From: Pseudomonas putida
GTDB taxonomy: Bacteria > Pseudomonadota > Gammaproteobacteria > Pseudomonadales > Pseudomonadaceae
NCBI GenBank assembly: GCA_041879295.1
Contig: CP047152.1
Location: 2,733,501-2,797,500 of the forward strand
Direction of reading: 5' to 3'
Length of the DNA: 64,000 nucleotides
Shown here: positions 18,421 through 27,116 of the stretch, one piece after another
Layout of the letters: each line of letters starts with the position of its first letter
Position numbering within the stretch: the first letter of the stretch is position 1
Position numbers and translations under genes: made by a program
Notes under the pieces: generated by a model
What the model was told of the DNA's origin: nothing
Seen by the model: only the letters and a program-made list of their open reading frames with translations
Database searches by the model: none

Positions 18421-18807
18421 TCAGCAGGCCAGGGCGAGCGTCGCCGGGCCCAGTACCTGGCGCGTCAGTAGCAGGCTGGCTGTACCCTGCCGCTGGCTGG
18501 CCAGGGCCAGTGCCGCGCTCTCGGCTACGCCCCAGCAGCCGCTGTGCCGGTAGGCAGCGGCGGACCGGTGGCTGAGCAGTGGTTCATAGGGTTGCAGTTG
18601 CGCGACATGGTACAGCACCAAAGGCAAACCTAGGTGCTCTGCCAGTTGCAACAACCCGGGCTCGTCGGCCTTCAGGCTGATGCTTGCGATGCCGCGCAGG
18701 TCAGCCAACGCCAGGCCCTGGTCGTCCAGAGCCTGGTGCAGCAAGCGATGCAAGGTGTCCGCCGGGCAACCCCGGCGGCAGCCAAAACCAGCGTAGAAGG
18801 CAGGCAT
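18421..18807 (-). CDS. cobE: Cobalamin biosynthesis protein CobE (CbiG C-terminal-like)
   Basis: This 128-residue product starts MPAFYAGFGCRRGCPADTLH, the beginning of CobE/CbiG-C proteins, and contains the typical DLRGIASISLKADEPGLL and the later CWGVAESAALALA. CobE is a small protein of the aerobic corrin pathway, homologous to the C-terminal domain of CbiG, thought to assist ring contraction around precorrin-4. Its ATG overlaps the cbtA stop codon as TGATG, so translation is coupled. A longer frame reaching 19173 is only the antisense-free extension into cbtA in another phase and is rejected. Confidence 0.88.
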   Translation of the reverse strand: MPAFYAGFGCRRGCPADTLHRLLHQALDDQGLALADLRGIASISLKADEPGLLQLAEHLGLPLVLYHVAQLQPYEPLLSHRSAAAYRHSGCWGVAESAALALASQRQGTASLLLTRQVLGPATLALAC

Positions 18808-19493
18808 CAAGCCTGGCTGGAACGGCGGAACAGCCAGGCGCTGAGCAGGCCCAAGGCCAGCCAGAAGGCGGCGTTGGTCAGCCAGGAGGCGACTTTGAAC
18901 TGGGTTTCCAATGCTTCGGGGGCCAGGCTTTCGTGCACCTCCGGTTGCGGCGCACCGATGACATGAGGCATGACCAGCAGCACGGCGCCCAGCGCCTTCA
19001 GCAGCCAGTGGCGGGCAAACACCAGCAAGGCCAGGCCCAGCGCTGTGGCACTGGCTGTACCGACCCACCAGGTCTGGCGTTGCCCCAGGTCGGCGGCCGC
19101 AGTACCTGGCAGTTCTGGTGGCAAGCCCAGGGTTGGGGCCAGGCAGAACACGGCGAAGCCAGCCAACCCCCACAATGCGCCAGTGGCGGCGCGTTTGGGC
19201 TCGCGAAGGCTGTACAGGGCGGCGAGGATCAGGGCGAAGCCGACCGCGACCACCAGGTTGCCGCCTGTGGTGGACAGCACGCGCTGCCAGCCGTCTTCCG
19301 GCGACCAGGCTTCGGCGCTGTGTTCATGAGCGGCCACTTCGCTACCGTGTTCGTGGTGTGCGGCCGGGGCCGAGGACTCGTAGGTTTCCGCCTCCAGAAT
19401 CAGCGGAGCAACCCAGAAGCTTTGCAGCAAGGTCAGCAACAGGGCTGCAAGGAGCCCGCTGAAGCCCGCAGTACGGGCAATGCGCGTGATCAT
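18807..19493 (-). CDS. cbtA: Cobalt transporter subunit CbtA
   Basis: This 228-residue membrane protein has about five hydrophobic helices and an early His-rich loop at about residues 46-58 (HHEHG and AAHEHSAE), expected for metal capture. The phrase FCLAPTLGLPPELPG is typical of CbtA. It works with CbtB to import cobalt for corrin insertion. It begins 9 bases after the cbtB stop and ends overlapping cobE, so it is an internal gene of the riboswitch-led operon. Confidence 0.92.
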   Translation of the reverse strand: MITRIARTAGFSGLLAALLLTLLQSFWVAPLILEAETYESSAPAAHHEHGSEVAAHEHSAEAWSPEDGWQRVLSTTGGNLVVAVGFALILAALYSLREPKRAATGALWGLAGFAVFCLAPTLGLPPELPGTAAADLGQRQTWWVGTASATALGLALLVFARHWLLKALGAVLLVMPHVIGAPQPEVHESLAPEALETQFKVASWLTNAAFWLALGLLSAWLFRRSSQA

Positions 19494-19502
19494 CAGGCGT
19501 AC

Positions 19503-19691
19503 TCAGTGGCAGGGGAAGGCGGCGCTGTGGCGGGTGTCGTGGGCGGCGTTGTGCACGGCCTCAATGTGCGAGAACCCGGCAAAGTAGACCAGGCACAGAC
19601 CCAGCAAGCTGGCACCGACGGCGATAGTTACACGCCGGCTGAGGGTAACGGGGGTAGCAAGGCTGTGTTGTTTGGCGCTGGTGACGGGCAT
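19503..19691 (-). CDS. cbtB: Cobalt transporter subunit CbtB
   Basis: This 62-residue protein has a single membrane helix (ITIAVGAS-like region through VYFAGF) and a C-terminal histidine cluster: HIEAVHNAAHDTRHS and a terminal CH. This is the diagnostic metal-binding pattern of CbtB. The start at 19691 gives the normal family length; 25 further upstream codons in frame are unconvincing. It is the first gene after the cobalamin riboswitch. Confidence 0.9.
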   Translation of the reverse strand: MPVTSAKQHSLATPVTLSRRVTIAVGASLLGLCLVYFAGFSHIEAVHNAAHDTRHSAAFPCH

Positions 19692-19795
19692 GACGCGATC
19701 CTCTGCTTTTTTGTGGGCAACGGGCGAGCGCGGCAGCCCCGGACGTGGTCGCCCAAGGGAATGCAACAGCGCCCGCCCACCGCGGGGTGTTCATG

Positions 19796-19995
19796 AACGT
19801 CAGGCCGGTCTCCGGGCTTGCGAGGAAGAGCTGGGCTCCTGGAACGCGTCACCTTCCCATGCCGTACTACAAGGCACAGTGGTATAGACGCTTCACTCGC
19901 TTACCGTTGCGGGGGCAGCACCGGCATTGTCCGGCCCTGCAGAAGGGCCTGGGACGCACCGGTTTCCCGTTTCACCCCGTGAGGGGCACCTGAAC
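19796..19995 (-). promoter_or_regulatory. Cobalamin riboswitch controlling cbtB-cbtA-cobE-cobM
   Basis: Reading the minus strand, the sequence contains AAACGGGAAACCGGTG, then the highly conserved GCTGCCCCCGCAACGGTAA, then GAAGGTGACGCG, and the B12-box-like GCCCGGAGACCGGCCTGACG at the 3' end. The order and spacing match the adenosylcobalamin riboswitch consensus. It ends about 105 bases upstream of cbtB. High cobalamin should reduce expression of cobalt import and corrin genes. Boundaries are approximate. Confidence 0.95.
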
Positions 19996-20113
19996 GCGAG
20001 GCATAAGGAGAGCATGGGGCGGGCTTGGCGTCAATGTCATACACAGCGCGAGGCTGTCGAACAGCAGGTACTACAGGCTCAGGCCCGCAGGCAGAAGTGC
20101 AGGAACCGGGCGT

Positions 20114-20593
20114 TCACCCGCGGGCGAATGCCGCCAGCTTGTCGCCATCCAGCCGGTAACGCACCCACTCATCCTGCGCCTCGGCCCCCAGTTTCTGGTA
20201 GAAGCCGATCGCTGGCTCGTTCCAGTCCAGCACGCTCCACTCCAGGCGCCCGCAGTTGTTCGCCACCGCTTCGCGGGCAATGTGCTGCAACAACTGCCGG
20301 CCAGCGCCATCGCCGCGTTGTTCGGGGGTTACGTACAGGTCTTCCAGATAGATGCCATTGCGCCCGAGCCAGGTCGAGTAGCTGTAGAAGTACACGGCAA
20401 AGCCGATTGCACGGCCATCACGCTCGCACATCAGGGCGTGCACAGTGCTGCCTTCGTCGAACAGGCTGTGCTCGATGTCGGCAAGGGTGGCGACTACCTC
20501 GTGGCGAGCGCGTTCGTATTCGGCCAGTTCGGTGATGAAGGTGAGGATCTGCTCGGCATCGGTATGCACGGCAGGGCGAATGGTGAGGCTCAT
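20114..20593 (-). CDS. GNAT-family N-acetyltransferase
   Basis: This 159-residue protein starts MSLTIRPAVHTDAEQILTFI and carries the GNAT core: the YLEDLYVTPEQRGDGAGRQL acetyl-CoA loop (residues about 83-102), then WSVLDWNEPAIGFYQKLGA. This exact layout is typical of the group related to diamine acetyltransferases, so a polyamine or amino-acid derivative is a possible substrate. The substrate cannot be decided from sequence. It stands alone between the riboswitch and the divergent LysE-type gene. Confidence 0.9.
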   Translation of the reverse strand: MSLTIRPAVHTDAEQILTFITELAEYERARHEVVATLADIEHSLFDEGSTVHALMCERDGRAIGFAVYFYSYSTWLGRNGIYLEDLYVTPEQRGDGAGRQLLQHIAREAVANNCGRLEWSVLDWNEPAIGFYQKLGAEAQDEWVRYRLDGDKLAAFARG

Positions 20594-20717
20594 GGTGACG
20601 GCTTCCTTGGTCCGGATTGGCGATACAGTGATGTGTATCTACGTAATTTAATCAAACTGTACCAGTCGCTGGGAAAGGCGACTCCGGTAGTGTGACAGCA
20701 CCTATAAAGAAAGTGGA

Positions 20718-21347
20718 ATGCCCGCCATGCTTGCCTCTGCCGACCTGCTGACCGCCTTCGTGCTGTTTGCCTTCGTGTCTTCCATCACGCCAGGCCCCAA
20801 CAACACCATGTTGCTGGCCTCGGGGGTAAACTTCGGCGTGCGCCGCTCGGTCCCTCACGCCTTGGGTATCAGCTTTGGTTTCATGGTGATGGTACTGGCC
20901 GTCGGCCTGGGGCTGGGCGAGGTGTTCAAGGCCTGGCCGCCACTGTACACAGTGCTGCGCTACACTGGCGCCGCCTATCTGCTGTACCTGGCCTGGAAGA
21001 TCGCCACTTCCGGGCCGGTCGGCACGGCCTCGTCCAGTGCCCGCAAACCGCTGGGCTTCTGGGGAGCAGCGGCGTTCCAGTGGGTCAACCCGAAGGCCTG
21101 GGTGATGGCGGTGGGGGCGATTACCACCTACACACCCGCGCAAGGCTATGTAACCAACGTGATCGTCATTGCGGCCTTGTTCGCTTTGGTCAACCTGCCG
21201 AGCGTGGGGGTATGGGTGATGTTCGGCAGCGCCCTGCGCAACCTGTTGCAGCATTCGCGCTGGCTGATGCTGTTCAATGTCGTGATGGCCCTGTTGCTGG
21301 TGATTTCACTGTACCCGCTGCTGTTTGTAGAATCAGCGTTTTCCTGA
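20718..21347 (+). CDS. LysE/RhtB-family amino-acid exporter
   Basis: This 209-residue membrane protein has six hydrophobic segments and the family N-terminal motif SSITPGPNNTMLLASGVNFG, followed by AFQWVNPKAWVMAVGAI. LysE/RhtB proteins export amino acids or analogues by proton exchange. The start ATG at 20718 has GAAAGTGGA upstream; a second ATG three codons on is possible. The next gene begins only 21 bases after its stop on the same strand, so the pair is probably co-transcribed. Confidence 0.9.
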   Translation: MPAMLASADLLTAFVLFAFVSSITPGPNNTMLLASGVNFGVRRSVPHALGISFGFMVMVLAVGLGLGEVFKAWPPLYTVLRYTGAAYLLYLAWKIATSGPVGTASSSARKPLGFWGAAAFQWVNPKAWVMAVGAITTYTPAQGYVTNVIVIAALFALVNLPSVGVWVMFGSALRNLLQHSRWLMLFNVVMALLLVISLYPLLFVESAFS

Positions 21348-21368
21348 CCCCGAGAGTACAGTAAGCCC

Positions 21369-22241
21369 ATGCAGTTGATTCCCTGGTCCCACGAATGCGC
21401 CGAAGGTTTCACCCTGCGTGGCTGGCGAACCCCGGCCAGTGGCAAACCGCTGCTGCATTTCCTGCATGGCAACGGCTTCTGTTGCCTGACCTATCAACCG
21501 CTGCTGATGCGCCTGGGCGAGCATTTCGACCTGTGGCTTTGCGACGTTCAAGGCCATGGCGACAGTGACCATGGCGGGGTGTTTCGCGGCTGGAACCGCT
21601 CCGCTGCCTTGGCGGTGGAGGCCTTTCAGGGCGGGCGTGGCGAATATGGCGACGTACAGCGGTTTGCCGTAGGTCACAGCTTCGGTGGCGTGCTCACAGG
21701 GCTGATCCTGGGCAGTGAGCCGCAACTGTTCGCACGTGCCGTGCTGCTCGACCCGGTACTGTTCAGCCGACGCATGATCGGCGTGATGGGGGCGGCAGCC
21801 CTGGTCGGCCTGCATCAGCGCCACGGCCTGGCCCGCAAGGCTGCCAGCCGCCGCAGCCACTGGCCCGATCGCGAGTCGGCGTTGGCCTCGCTGGAAGGGC
21901 GCGGCATCTTCAAAGGCTGGACACATGCGGCACTGCAGGCCTATGTCGAGCATGCCATCGGGGATTGTGGCGAGGCTGTGGTGCTCAAGTGCCGGCCCAG
22001 CCGTGAAGTGGAAATCTTCAGCTCGTTCCCTAAACGCATGTGGGCCAGCCTGACTGCAATCAGGACGCCGACACGGGTGTTGTATGGCGAAGACACCTAT
22101 CCCTTTGTGCCACACTCGGTGAATCGCCTGGCGCTGTTAAACCGCAATGTGACCGCACGGCAAGTTCCCGGTGGGCACTGTTTCATGCAGGAAGACCCGG
22201 CCATGGCGGCCGAGCAGGTGCTCGGTTTCTTGCAGGTTTGA
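21369..22241 (+). CDS. Alpha/beta hydrolase
   Basis: This 290-residue protein has the alpha/beta hydrolase fold landmarks: HFLHGNGFCCLTY (oxyanion region, residues 30-42), DVQGHGDSD, nucleophile Ser104 in AVGHSFGGVLTG, and a late His in VPGGHCFMQEDP. The substrate is not predictable; close relatives in Pseudomonas are annotated only as hydrolases. It follows the LysE-type exporter by 21 bases. Confidence 0.88.
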   Translation: MQLIPWSHECAEGFTLRGWRTPASGKPLLHFLHGNGFCCLTYQPLLMRLGEHFDLWLCDVQGHGDSDHGGVFRGWNRSAALAVEAFQGGRGEYGDVQRFAVGHSFGGVLTGLILGSEPQLFARAVLLDPVLFSRRMIGVMGAAALVGLHQRHGLARKAASRRSHWPDRESALASLEGRGIFKGWTHAALQAYVEHAIGDCGEAVVLKCRPSREVEIFSSFPKRMWASLTAIRTPTRVLYGEDTYPFVPHSVNRLALLNRNVTARQVPGGHCFMQEDPAMAAEQVLGFLQV

Positions 22242-22337
22242 CTGTTCTGCAGGTGGGACGAAGCATGCCATTTTAGTCAGCTACCGCTTGATTGGCATCA
22301 TTGATAAGGTTATCTCAACCAAGAGAGGAGCCTTCTC

Positions 22338-23225
22338 ATGAAAAAGATTTTGGGTATTCACCGCAGCCCTCACGCCCATTGGGTGGGTGATGGTTTTCCG
22401 GTGCGCAGCCTGTTCACCTACGACAACCTGGCCAGCCGGATAAGCCCGTTCCTGCTCCTGGACTACGCCGGTCCGCATGATTTCGCCCCGACCCAGGCCC
22501 GACGCGGTGTAGGCCAGCATCCGCATCGCGGCTTCGAGACGGTGACCATCGTCTACCAGGGTGAACTGGAGCACCGTGACTCTTCCGGTGCTGGCGGCTT
22601 GATCGGCCCTGGTGACGTGCAGTGGATGACGGCTGCCAACGGCATCATCCATGAAGAGTTTCATTCTCCCGGCTTTGCCCGCAGTGGTGGCACATTGGAA
22701 ATGGTCCAGTTGTGGGTGAACCTGCCGGCGCGGGACAAGCGTGCAGCGGCCGCCTACCAGACGCTGCTGGCCGGCGAAATTCCGGTGGTAGCGATGGACG
22801 GTGATGCCGGGAGCTTGCGGGTGATTGCTGGTGACTACCATGGGCACCAGGGGCCGGCGCGGACCTTCACGGCGATGGATGTGTGGGATTTGCGGCTCAA
22901 CGCCGGCGCGACCCTGCAGTTGCCGGTTGCTGCCGGTCGCAATGCGGCGCTGGTGGTGTTGCGTGGTAACGTTCGAATCAATAGCGAGCGCGAAGCAGGC
23001 CCGTCCAGCCTGGTGCTGCTCGACCGGGAGGGTGTAGACGTAGCCGTCGAGGCGCTGGACGGCGCCAGTGTGCTGCTGCTCAGCGGTGAGCCAATCGATG
23101 AGCCGATTGTCGGCTACGGCCCGTTCGTGATGAACAGTCAGGCGGAGATTGCCGAGTCGTTCGATGATTTCCATGCCGGGCGGTTTGGGCAGATGCAGGA
23201 TGAGAGGGGAGGTGCCGCGCACTGA
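22338..23225 (+). CDS. Pirin family protein
   Basis: This 295-residue bicupin carries the pirin iron-site motif HPHRGFETVTIVYQGELEHR (residues about 59-78) and the later NGIIHEEFH. Together these supply the His, His, His, Glu metal ligands of pirins. Bacterial pirins vary from quercetinase-like dioxygenases to regulators of pyruvate metabolism or stress proteins. It has a good AGAGAGGAG site upstream and stands alone. No partner is suggested by context. Confidence 0.92.
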   Translation: MKKILGIHRSPHAHWVGDGFPVRSLFTYDNLASRISPFLLLDYAGPHDFAPTQARRGVGQHPHRGFETVTIVYQGELEHRDSSGAGGLIGPGDVQWMTAANGIIHEEFHSPGFARSGGTLEMVQLWVNLPARDKRAAAAYQTLLAGEIPVVAMDGDAGSLRVIAGDYHGHQGPARTFTAMDVWDLRLNAGATLQLPVAAGRNAALVVLRGNVRINSEREAGPSSLVLLDREGVDVAVEALDGASVLLLSGEPIDEPIVGYGPFVMNSQAEIAESFDDFHAGRFGQMQDERGGAAH

Positions 23226-23520
23226 TCCTGTTGATTGGGTGGCCTGCCCCGGCCCTTTCGCTGGCAGGCCATCTCCCCAGCGACCCGGCTGGATCCTGGC
23301 CAATGCGGTGTCGTCCGAGACCACTCGTCGTCAAGTCTGCAATTGCATTCGAACATACGGCGCACGCAGAGAATCTTCCACTAAGGTGCTAAAGGATTCC
23401 TCGCAAGCTCATTGCCCGGGCGCATGGAAAGCTGGCCGAGCATGTGCAATATCAATTGGCGCCCCGCCCGACAAAGGCGTACTCCCAAACAACAGGCCAT
23501 CCCGCAGAGAGGGTCGTACC

Positions 23521-23781
23521 ATGTCGTTGATAGGCGTTTCGATACTAGAAATGCGGCAAATGATCGAGCAGGCCTGCTTGCCAGATCGCTGTGAAGTCAG
23601 CTGCCCGGACGGCGTCAACCTGACCATCCGCCTGGGTCAGGGCCAGGATCTCGATCAAGGGGTGACCCTCAGTGGGGTCGCCCTGCAAGATCTCAACAGT
23701 TGCCGTGATCTGGTCAACCTGGTGGAGCAGCTGCATGCGCTGCGTGACAGCCACCCGACGTCACTCAAGGCCATTGCCTGA
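23521..23781 (+). CDS. DUF1652 small protein
   Basis: This 86-residue protein begins MSLIGVSILEMRQMIEQACL and has the DUF1652 pattern, with the conserved Cys pair in PDRCEVSCPDG and DLNSCRDLVNLVEQLHALR. The family is nearly confined to pseudomonads and has no known function. The start follows AGAGGGTCGTACC. The 295 bases between the pirin gene and this start contain no credible gene and probably its promoter. A longer frame from 23149 overlaps the pirin gene and is rejected. Confidence 0.85.
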   Translation: MSLIGVSILEMRQMIEQACLPDRCEVSCPDGVNLTIRLGQGQDLDQGVTLSGVALQDLNSCRDLVNLVEQLHALRDSHPTSLKAIA

Positions 23782-23794
23782 GCGCACCTGTCGT

Positions 23795-23827
23795 GCCCGG
23801 GGCAGCCCAGGCTGGCCCGGGCTCTTG
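23795..23827 (+). terminator. Possible terminator after the DUF1652 gene
   Basis: GCCCGGG and CCCGGGC arms flank an inner CAGCC/GGCTG pair, giving a strong hairpin 14 bases after the stop codon, followed by TCTTGCATT. The T-run is weak, so termination is likely but not certain. Confidence 0.5.
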
Positions 23828-23903
23828 CATTCTGGCTGCTGATTAGAGCGCGCAGATATCAGCGCTGGCAGCCTCAGCGCCGCCCCGGTTGCCGCTGTTC
23901 GGC

Positions 23904-24275
23904 TTATTGCAGTTCCAGCAACAGGTTCAGGCCACCGTCTCCGCACTTACCCTTGTCACGGACCACGCCATGGTAACTCCGTCCATCCCAGACGAAGGCC
24001 ACACTGTGAGCGCGGTCGATCTTGTCGGGCAATGGGGGGCAAATGTGCAAGCGCAGCCCTGGGAGGCCTTGCAGGTTGAGGGTGGCCAGCTGGCATTGGC
24101 ATTCCACACTTTGCGCCACGGGGCCGAACAGGGTGTCGCGTACGTAATCGAGCTGCAGCGAGGCATTGGGGGCGCGGCCAGGCATCTTCATCGGTACATG
24201 GCTCCGGTGCAGCGGCTCGAAGAACCAGGCAGGTTTGGCATGGCAGGCTCCAGACAAAAGTAGGCGGCTTATCAT
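23904..24275 (-). CDS. Hypothetical small protein, possibly secreted
   Basis: The frame encodes up to 123 residues. From MKMPGRAP (start 24191) the product would be 95 residues, with four regularly placed cysteines (two in VECQCQ, two around LHICP and GKCGDGG) and a C-terminus VWDGRSYHGVVRDKGKCGDG. The longer start (24275, MISRLLLSGACHAKP) has a short hydrophobic lead with a cysteine but a weak lipobox. Codon use is Pseudomonas-like and no better frame competes. I do not recognise a family. It lies 85 bases downstream of alkB on the same strand. Confidence 0.55.
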   Translation of the reverse strand: MISRLLLSGACHAKPAWFFEPLHRSHVPMKMPGRAPNASLQLDYVRDTLFGPVAQSVECQCQLATLNLQGLPGLRLHICPPLPDKIDRAHSVAFVWDGRSYHGVVRDKGKCGDGGLNLLLELQ

Positions 24276-24359
24276 TCGAAGCTTGCCTGGCCAAGATGTT
24301 CAATGTGTTTCATGTGGGTTCATCTTGTTTTGCGCTGGGCGGCAGAGGACTGACCCTGT

Positions 24360-25007
24360 TCAGGCACCCGCCTTGCGCAAGGTCAGGTTGATCCGCCGTT
24401 CACCCAGGCGCGGATGGACACCGGGCTTGATCGGTAGCACGCCGTGGAAGCGCAAGCGGTCTTCGCCGCCCCAGACCAGCACATCGCCGTGGCTCAGTGC
24501 AATGCGCTGAGCCTTGTCGGCACGCTGCAGGCCGCCAAACAGGAACACGGCTGGCAAACCCAGCGACACCGACACGATCGGCTGGCCGAAATCCTGCTCG
24601 TCGCGGTCCTGGTGCAGGCTCAAGCGTGTGCCTGGCAGGTAATGGTTGACCAGGCAGGCATCCGGCACGAAACCGTCAAACCCGGCCATGGCTGCCGCGC
24701 GGGAGGCCAACGCGAGCAGAACCGGGGGCAGGGCGGGCCAGGGCTGGCCACTGAGTGGGTCGTTGGGGCTGTATCGGTAGCCGTGTTGATCACTCACCCA
24801 ACCCAACGTACCGCAGTTGGTCAGCCCTACTGCCATGCGCAGGCCTCCTGGTGTGTACATGTGCCGGAACGGCGCGGCACGCAACACCGGACGCAGGGCA
24901 TCGAGCAGCGCCTCGGTTTCGGCCAGGGCAAAGCCAGGCAGCAGCACGGTATGGCTGGCCAGGGGTTGCGGCTGGGGGCCGAACAGGTCGAGGTCGGACT
25001 GGATCAT
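24360..25007 (-). CDS. alkB: AlkB-type Fe(II)/2-oxoglutarate-dependent DNA/RNA repair dioxygenase
   Basis: This 215-residue enzyme has the AlkB signature: the nucleotide-recognition loop, the iron ligands His and Asp in LSLHQDRDEQD, the distal His in RLRFHGV, and the 2-oxoglutarate-binding RxNxTxR as RINLTLRKA near the C-terminus. AlkB oxidatively removes 1-methyladenine and 3-methylcytosine lesions. The start MIQSDLDLFG gives the standard length; frame extension to 25145 adds 46 unlikely residues and crosses the csgA terminator. No ada gene is adjacent. Confidence 0.94.
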   Translation of the reverse strand: MIQSDLDLFGPQPQPLASHTVLLPGFALAETEALLDALRPVLRAAPFRHMYTPGGLRMAVGLTNCGTLGWVSDQHGYRYSPNDPLSGQPWPALPPVLLALASRAAAMAGFDGFVPDACLVNHYLPGTRLSLHQDRDEQDFGQPIVSVSLGLPAVFLFGGLQRADKAQRIALSHGDVLVWGGEDRLRFHGVLPIKPGVHPRLGERRINLTLRKAGA

Positions 25008-25111
25008 GCGGCTGCACATCTTCGATCGGTTTGCCATTGTACCTCGACAGATACAACCCAAGGGCTTGCACATGCTGACCGGATCGAAACATTGCAGAGG
25101 GCGGGACAACA

Positions 25112-25153
25112 GAAAAAGGAACCGCGGCACCAGGGAGAGGAGCACCGCGGTTC
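25112..25153 (-). terminator. Rho-independent terminator after the major curlin gene
   Basis: On the minus strand GAACCGCGG pairs perfectly with CCGCGGTTC across a ~24-base loop region, then CTTTTTCTG follows. It starts about 14 bases after the stop codon at 25167 and should end the curli-region transcript before alkB. Confidence 0.85.
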
Positions 25154-25166
25154 AAGGGGGAGCGGT

Positions 25167-26612
25167 TTACTGCTGGGTCACAGTGGCCAGGTTCGCGTTG
25201 CCCAGCTGGGTGATGGTGGCGGATTGGGCGACACCGCTCTGGTCGACGAACGCCATGTTGCCTTGGCCTCCCTGGGTCACGTAGGCGACGTTGATGTTGT
25301 CAGTCTGTTTGATGGTGGCTTCGTTGCCGCTTCCGTAAAGTTGGTTGGTGTAGCTCTGGTTGCTATAGCCGGACTGGTCGAGGGTGATGGTATTGCCGGT
25401 GCCCTGGCTGCTGCCGTAGGCATAGTTGTCGGTACCACGCTGGTCGGCGATCAGAATGTTGTCAGTGCCGTTCTGTTCGAAGTACAGCTCGTTGCTGACG
25501 TCATCCTGCTTGGTCGACATCTGGTTGCCTTTACCCGTCTGAGTCAGCGTGGCCAGCTGGTCAGCGCCCTTCTGGGTCAGATTGACGCCGTTGCCATTGC
25601 CGGTCTGGTTGATGGTGGCGTTCTGGTTGGTACCGAACTGGCCACCCATCTTGGCGCCTTTCCAGTTACTGGCGGTGATGCTGTTGCCATTGCCTTGGGT
25701 GTTGATGGTGAGGTTGAGGTTTTCACCATTCTGATAGGTGAAATGCAGGTTGTTGTTGCCGGTCTGGGTGATGGTGGTGTTTGCATTGTTGGTCTCGAAC
25801 TGGTCCGACCAACTGGCGTTGGCGTTGCCTTGCTGCGACAGGCTGACCTTGTTGCTGACGCCGAAGCTCTGGTCGATATAGCCTTCGTTCAGCTGGCCGG
25901 TCTGGACCACGGAGGCCTGGCTACCCACCTGAGTGTCCTGCCACACTTCCACCGAGTTGCCGCCTCCGTACTGTCCAATGGCAATGGTGCCACCGGTGCC
26001 TTCACGCTGGTCGCCATAGGCCCAGTTGTCGTGGCCATCCTGGTAGATCTGGATATCGCCACCGACATGGTTCAGGTGCTCGGTGGTGGCGAAGTTGTCA
26101 TGGCCAGTCTGGTTGACGGTGCTGCGATTGTTGCTGCCACCGAAGGTCTGCTCGATGAACGCCTCATTGCGCTGGCCGGATTGCCAGCTGGTGGCTTTGC
26201 TGCCTTCCTGGCTGTCCTGCCACACGGTGGATCTATTGCCGACGCCTTGCTGGGTTTGCAGCGATTCGTTGTTCGACCCTATCGACTGGCTGGCGAAGGC
26301 ATCGTTGTAGCTGCCTGCGGCCTGCTGGGTGATCTGGCTGCCGTTCTCGAACAGTTGCTCAGCGTAGCCGGCGTTGTACTGGCCGGTGGCGCTCTGTTGA
26401 ATATCGCTGGTGCTTTCGGCCTGCACGGCGAGGTGATTGTGGCCCTTGCCAGTCTGGGTCTGGGTGGCGGAGGCGAAGGATGCCTGGCTCTGAGAGACTT
26501 CGGCGATGTTTTCCTTGCCGTCCTGGGTCTGGGACGAGGTGCTGTCAGCAGCCATGGCCTGACCTGCGAGGGCCAGGACGATAGCGGCACTTAACGGAGC
26601 GAGCTTGTACAT
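25167..26612 (-). CDS. csgA: Large curlin-repeat amyloid subunit (CsgA-type)
   Basis: This 481-residue secreted protein has a signal peptide ending at QAMA (residue 21). Almost the whole mature part is imperfect ~22-residue repeats of the curlin type (Q-x-G-x2-N-x5-Q core), for example VNQTGHDNFATT, ITQTGNNNLHFTY and LTQTGKGNQMSTKQ. I count roughly twenty units. Curlin repeats stack as a beta-solenoid amyloid on the cell surface, used in biofilm matrix. Enterobacterial CsgA is ~150 residues with five repeats, so this is a strongly enlarged subunit, as known in Pseudomonas. It lies 15 bases after csgB and ends at a strong terminator. Confidence 0.92.
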   Translation of the reverse strand: MYKLAPLSAAIVLALAGQAMAADSTSSQTQDGKENIAEVSQSQASFASATQTQTGKGHNHLAVQAESTSDIQQSATGQYNAGYAEQLFENGSQITQQAAGSYNDAFASQSIGSNNESLQTQQGVGNRSTVWQDSQEGSKATSWQSGQRNEAFIEQTFGGSNNRSTVNQTGHDNFATTEHLNHVGGDIQIYQDGHDNWAYGDQREGTGGTIAIGQYGGGNSVEVWQDTQVGSQASVVQTGQLNEGYIDQSFGVSNKVSLSQQGNANASWSDQFETNNANTTITQTGNNNLHFTYQNGENLNLTINTQGNGNSITASNWKGAKMGGQFGTNQNATINQTGNGNGVNLTQKGADQLATLTQTGKGNQMSTKQDDVSNELYFEQNGTDNILIADQRGTDNYAYGSSQGTGNTITLDQSGYSNQSYTNQLYGSGNEATIKQTDNINVAYVTQGGQGNMAFVDQSGVAQSATITQLGNANLATVTQQ

Positions 26613-26627
26613 GTGGTGCCTCCAGGT

Positions 26628-27101
26628 CTATCGGTATTGGGTGATCTGAACATGCTGGCCATTGCCAGCCTGGGTCACGGAGCTGTTGAGCCCCGAGCCG
26701 GACTGCACGATGCTGGCGCTGTTGTCGTTGCCGATCTGCTCGATGGCGGCGCTGTTGCTGCTGCCGCTCTGGCGAATCGACGCGCTGTTGCCATTTCCCT
26801 GTTGGCTGATGATGGCCATCAGGTCACTGCCTTCCTGCAAGATGTACGCTTCCTGGGCACCGCCAGACTGGACGATACGGCCCAGCAGGGCCTGACCGTT
26901 CTGGTCGAGGGCGGCGCGGTTGCCTGACCCTTGTTGCTCGATCACCGCAGCCTGACCGGCACCGGCCGGCAGCAGGCGGATGATCACTGGTTCACCGAGG
27001 TCGTTGCCGGGTGCGAGGTCGGCATTGTCCATCAGGTCCTCTGCCCAGCAGGCCTGGCCCACCAGGGCCAGGCAGAGCAACAGGGAGTACAGCCGTTTCA
27101 T
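26628..27101 (-). CDS. csgB: Curlin-repeat nucleator/minor subunit (CsgB-type)
   Basis: This 157-residue protein has a signal peptide (cleavage after CWA, residue 20) and a polar lead with VIIRLLPAGAGQAAV. About five curlin repeats follow (IEQQGSGNRAALDQNG, IISQQGNGNSASIRQSG, IEQIGNDNSASIVQSG and others), ending in the basic tail QHVQITQYR. Size, N-terminal non-repeat segment and charged end fit the nucleator CsgB, which templates CsgA polymerisation. It precedes csgA by 15 bases and follows the large secreted protein gene by 15 bases, all on one strand. Confidence 0.88.
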   Translation of the reverse strand: MKRLYSLLLCLALVGQACWAEDLMDNADLAPGNDLGEPVIIRLLPAGAGQAAVIEQQGSGNRAALDQNGQALLGRIVQSGGAQEAYILQEGSDLMAIISQQGNGNSASIRQSGSSNSAAIEQIGNDNSASIVQSGSGLNSSVTQAGNGQHVQITQYR

Positions 27102-27116
27102 CGAAGCCTCCGGCTT

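Noticed and set aside
24444..26594. 716-codon plus-strand frame antisense to alkB and csgA
   Set aside because: It is the complement of two well-supported genes; the low-complexity curlin repeats lack stops on the other strand. Composition is repetitive Val/Gly/Leu with no domain.
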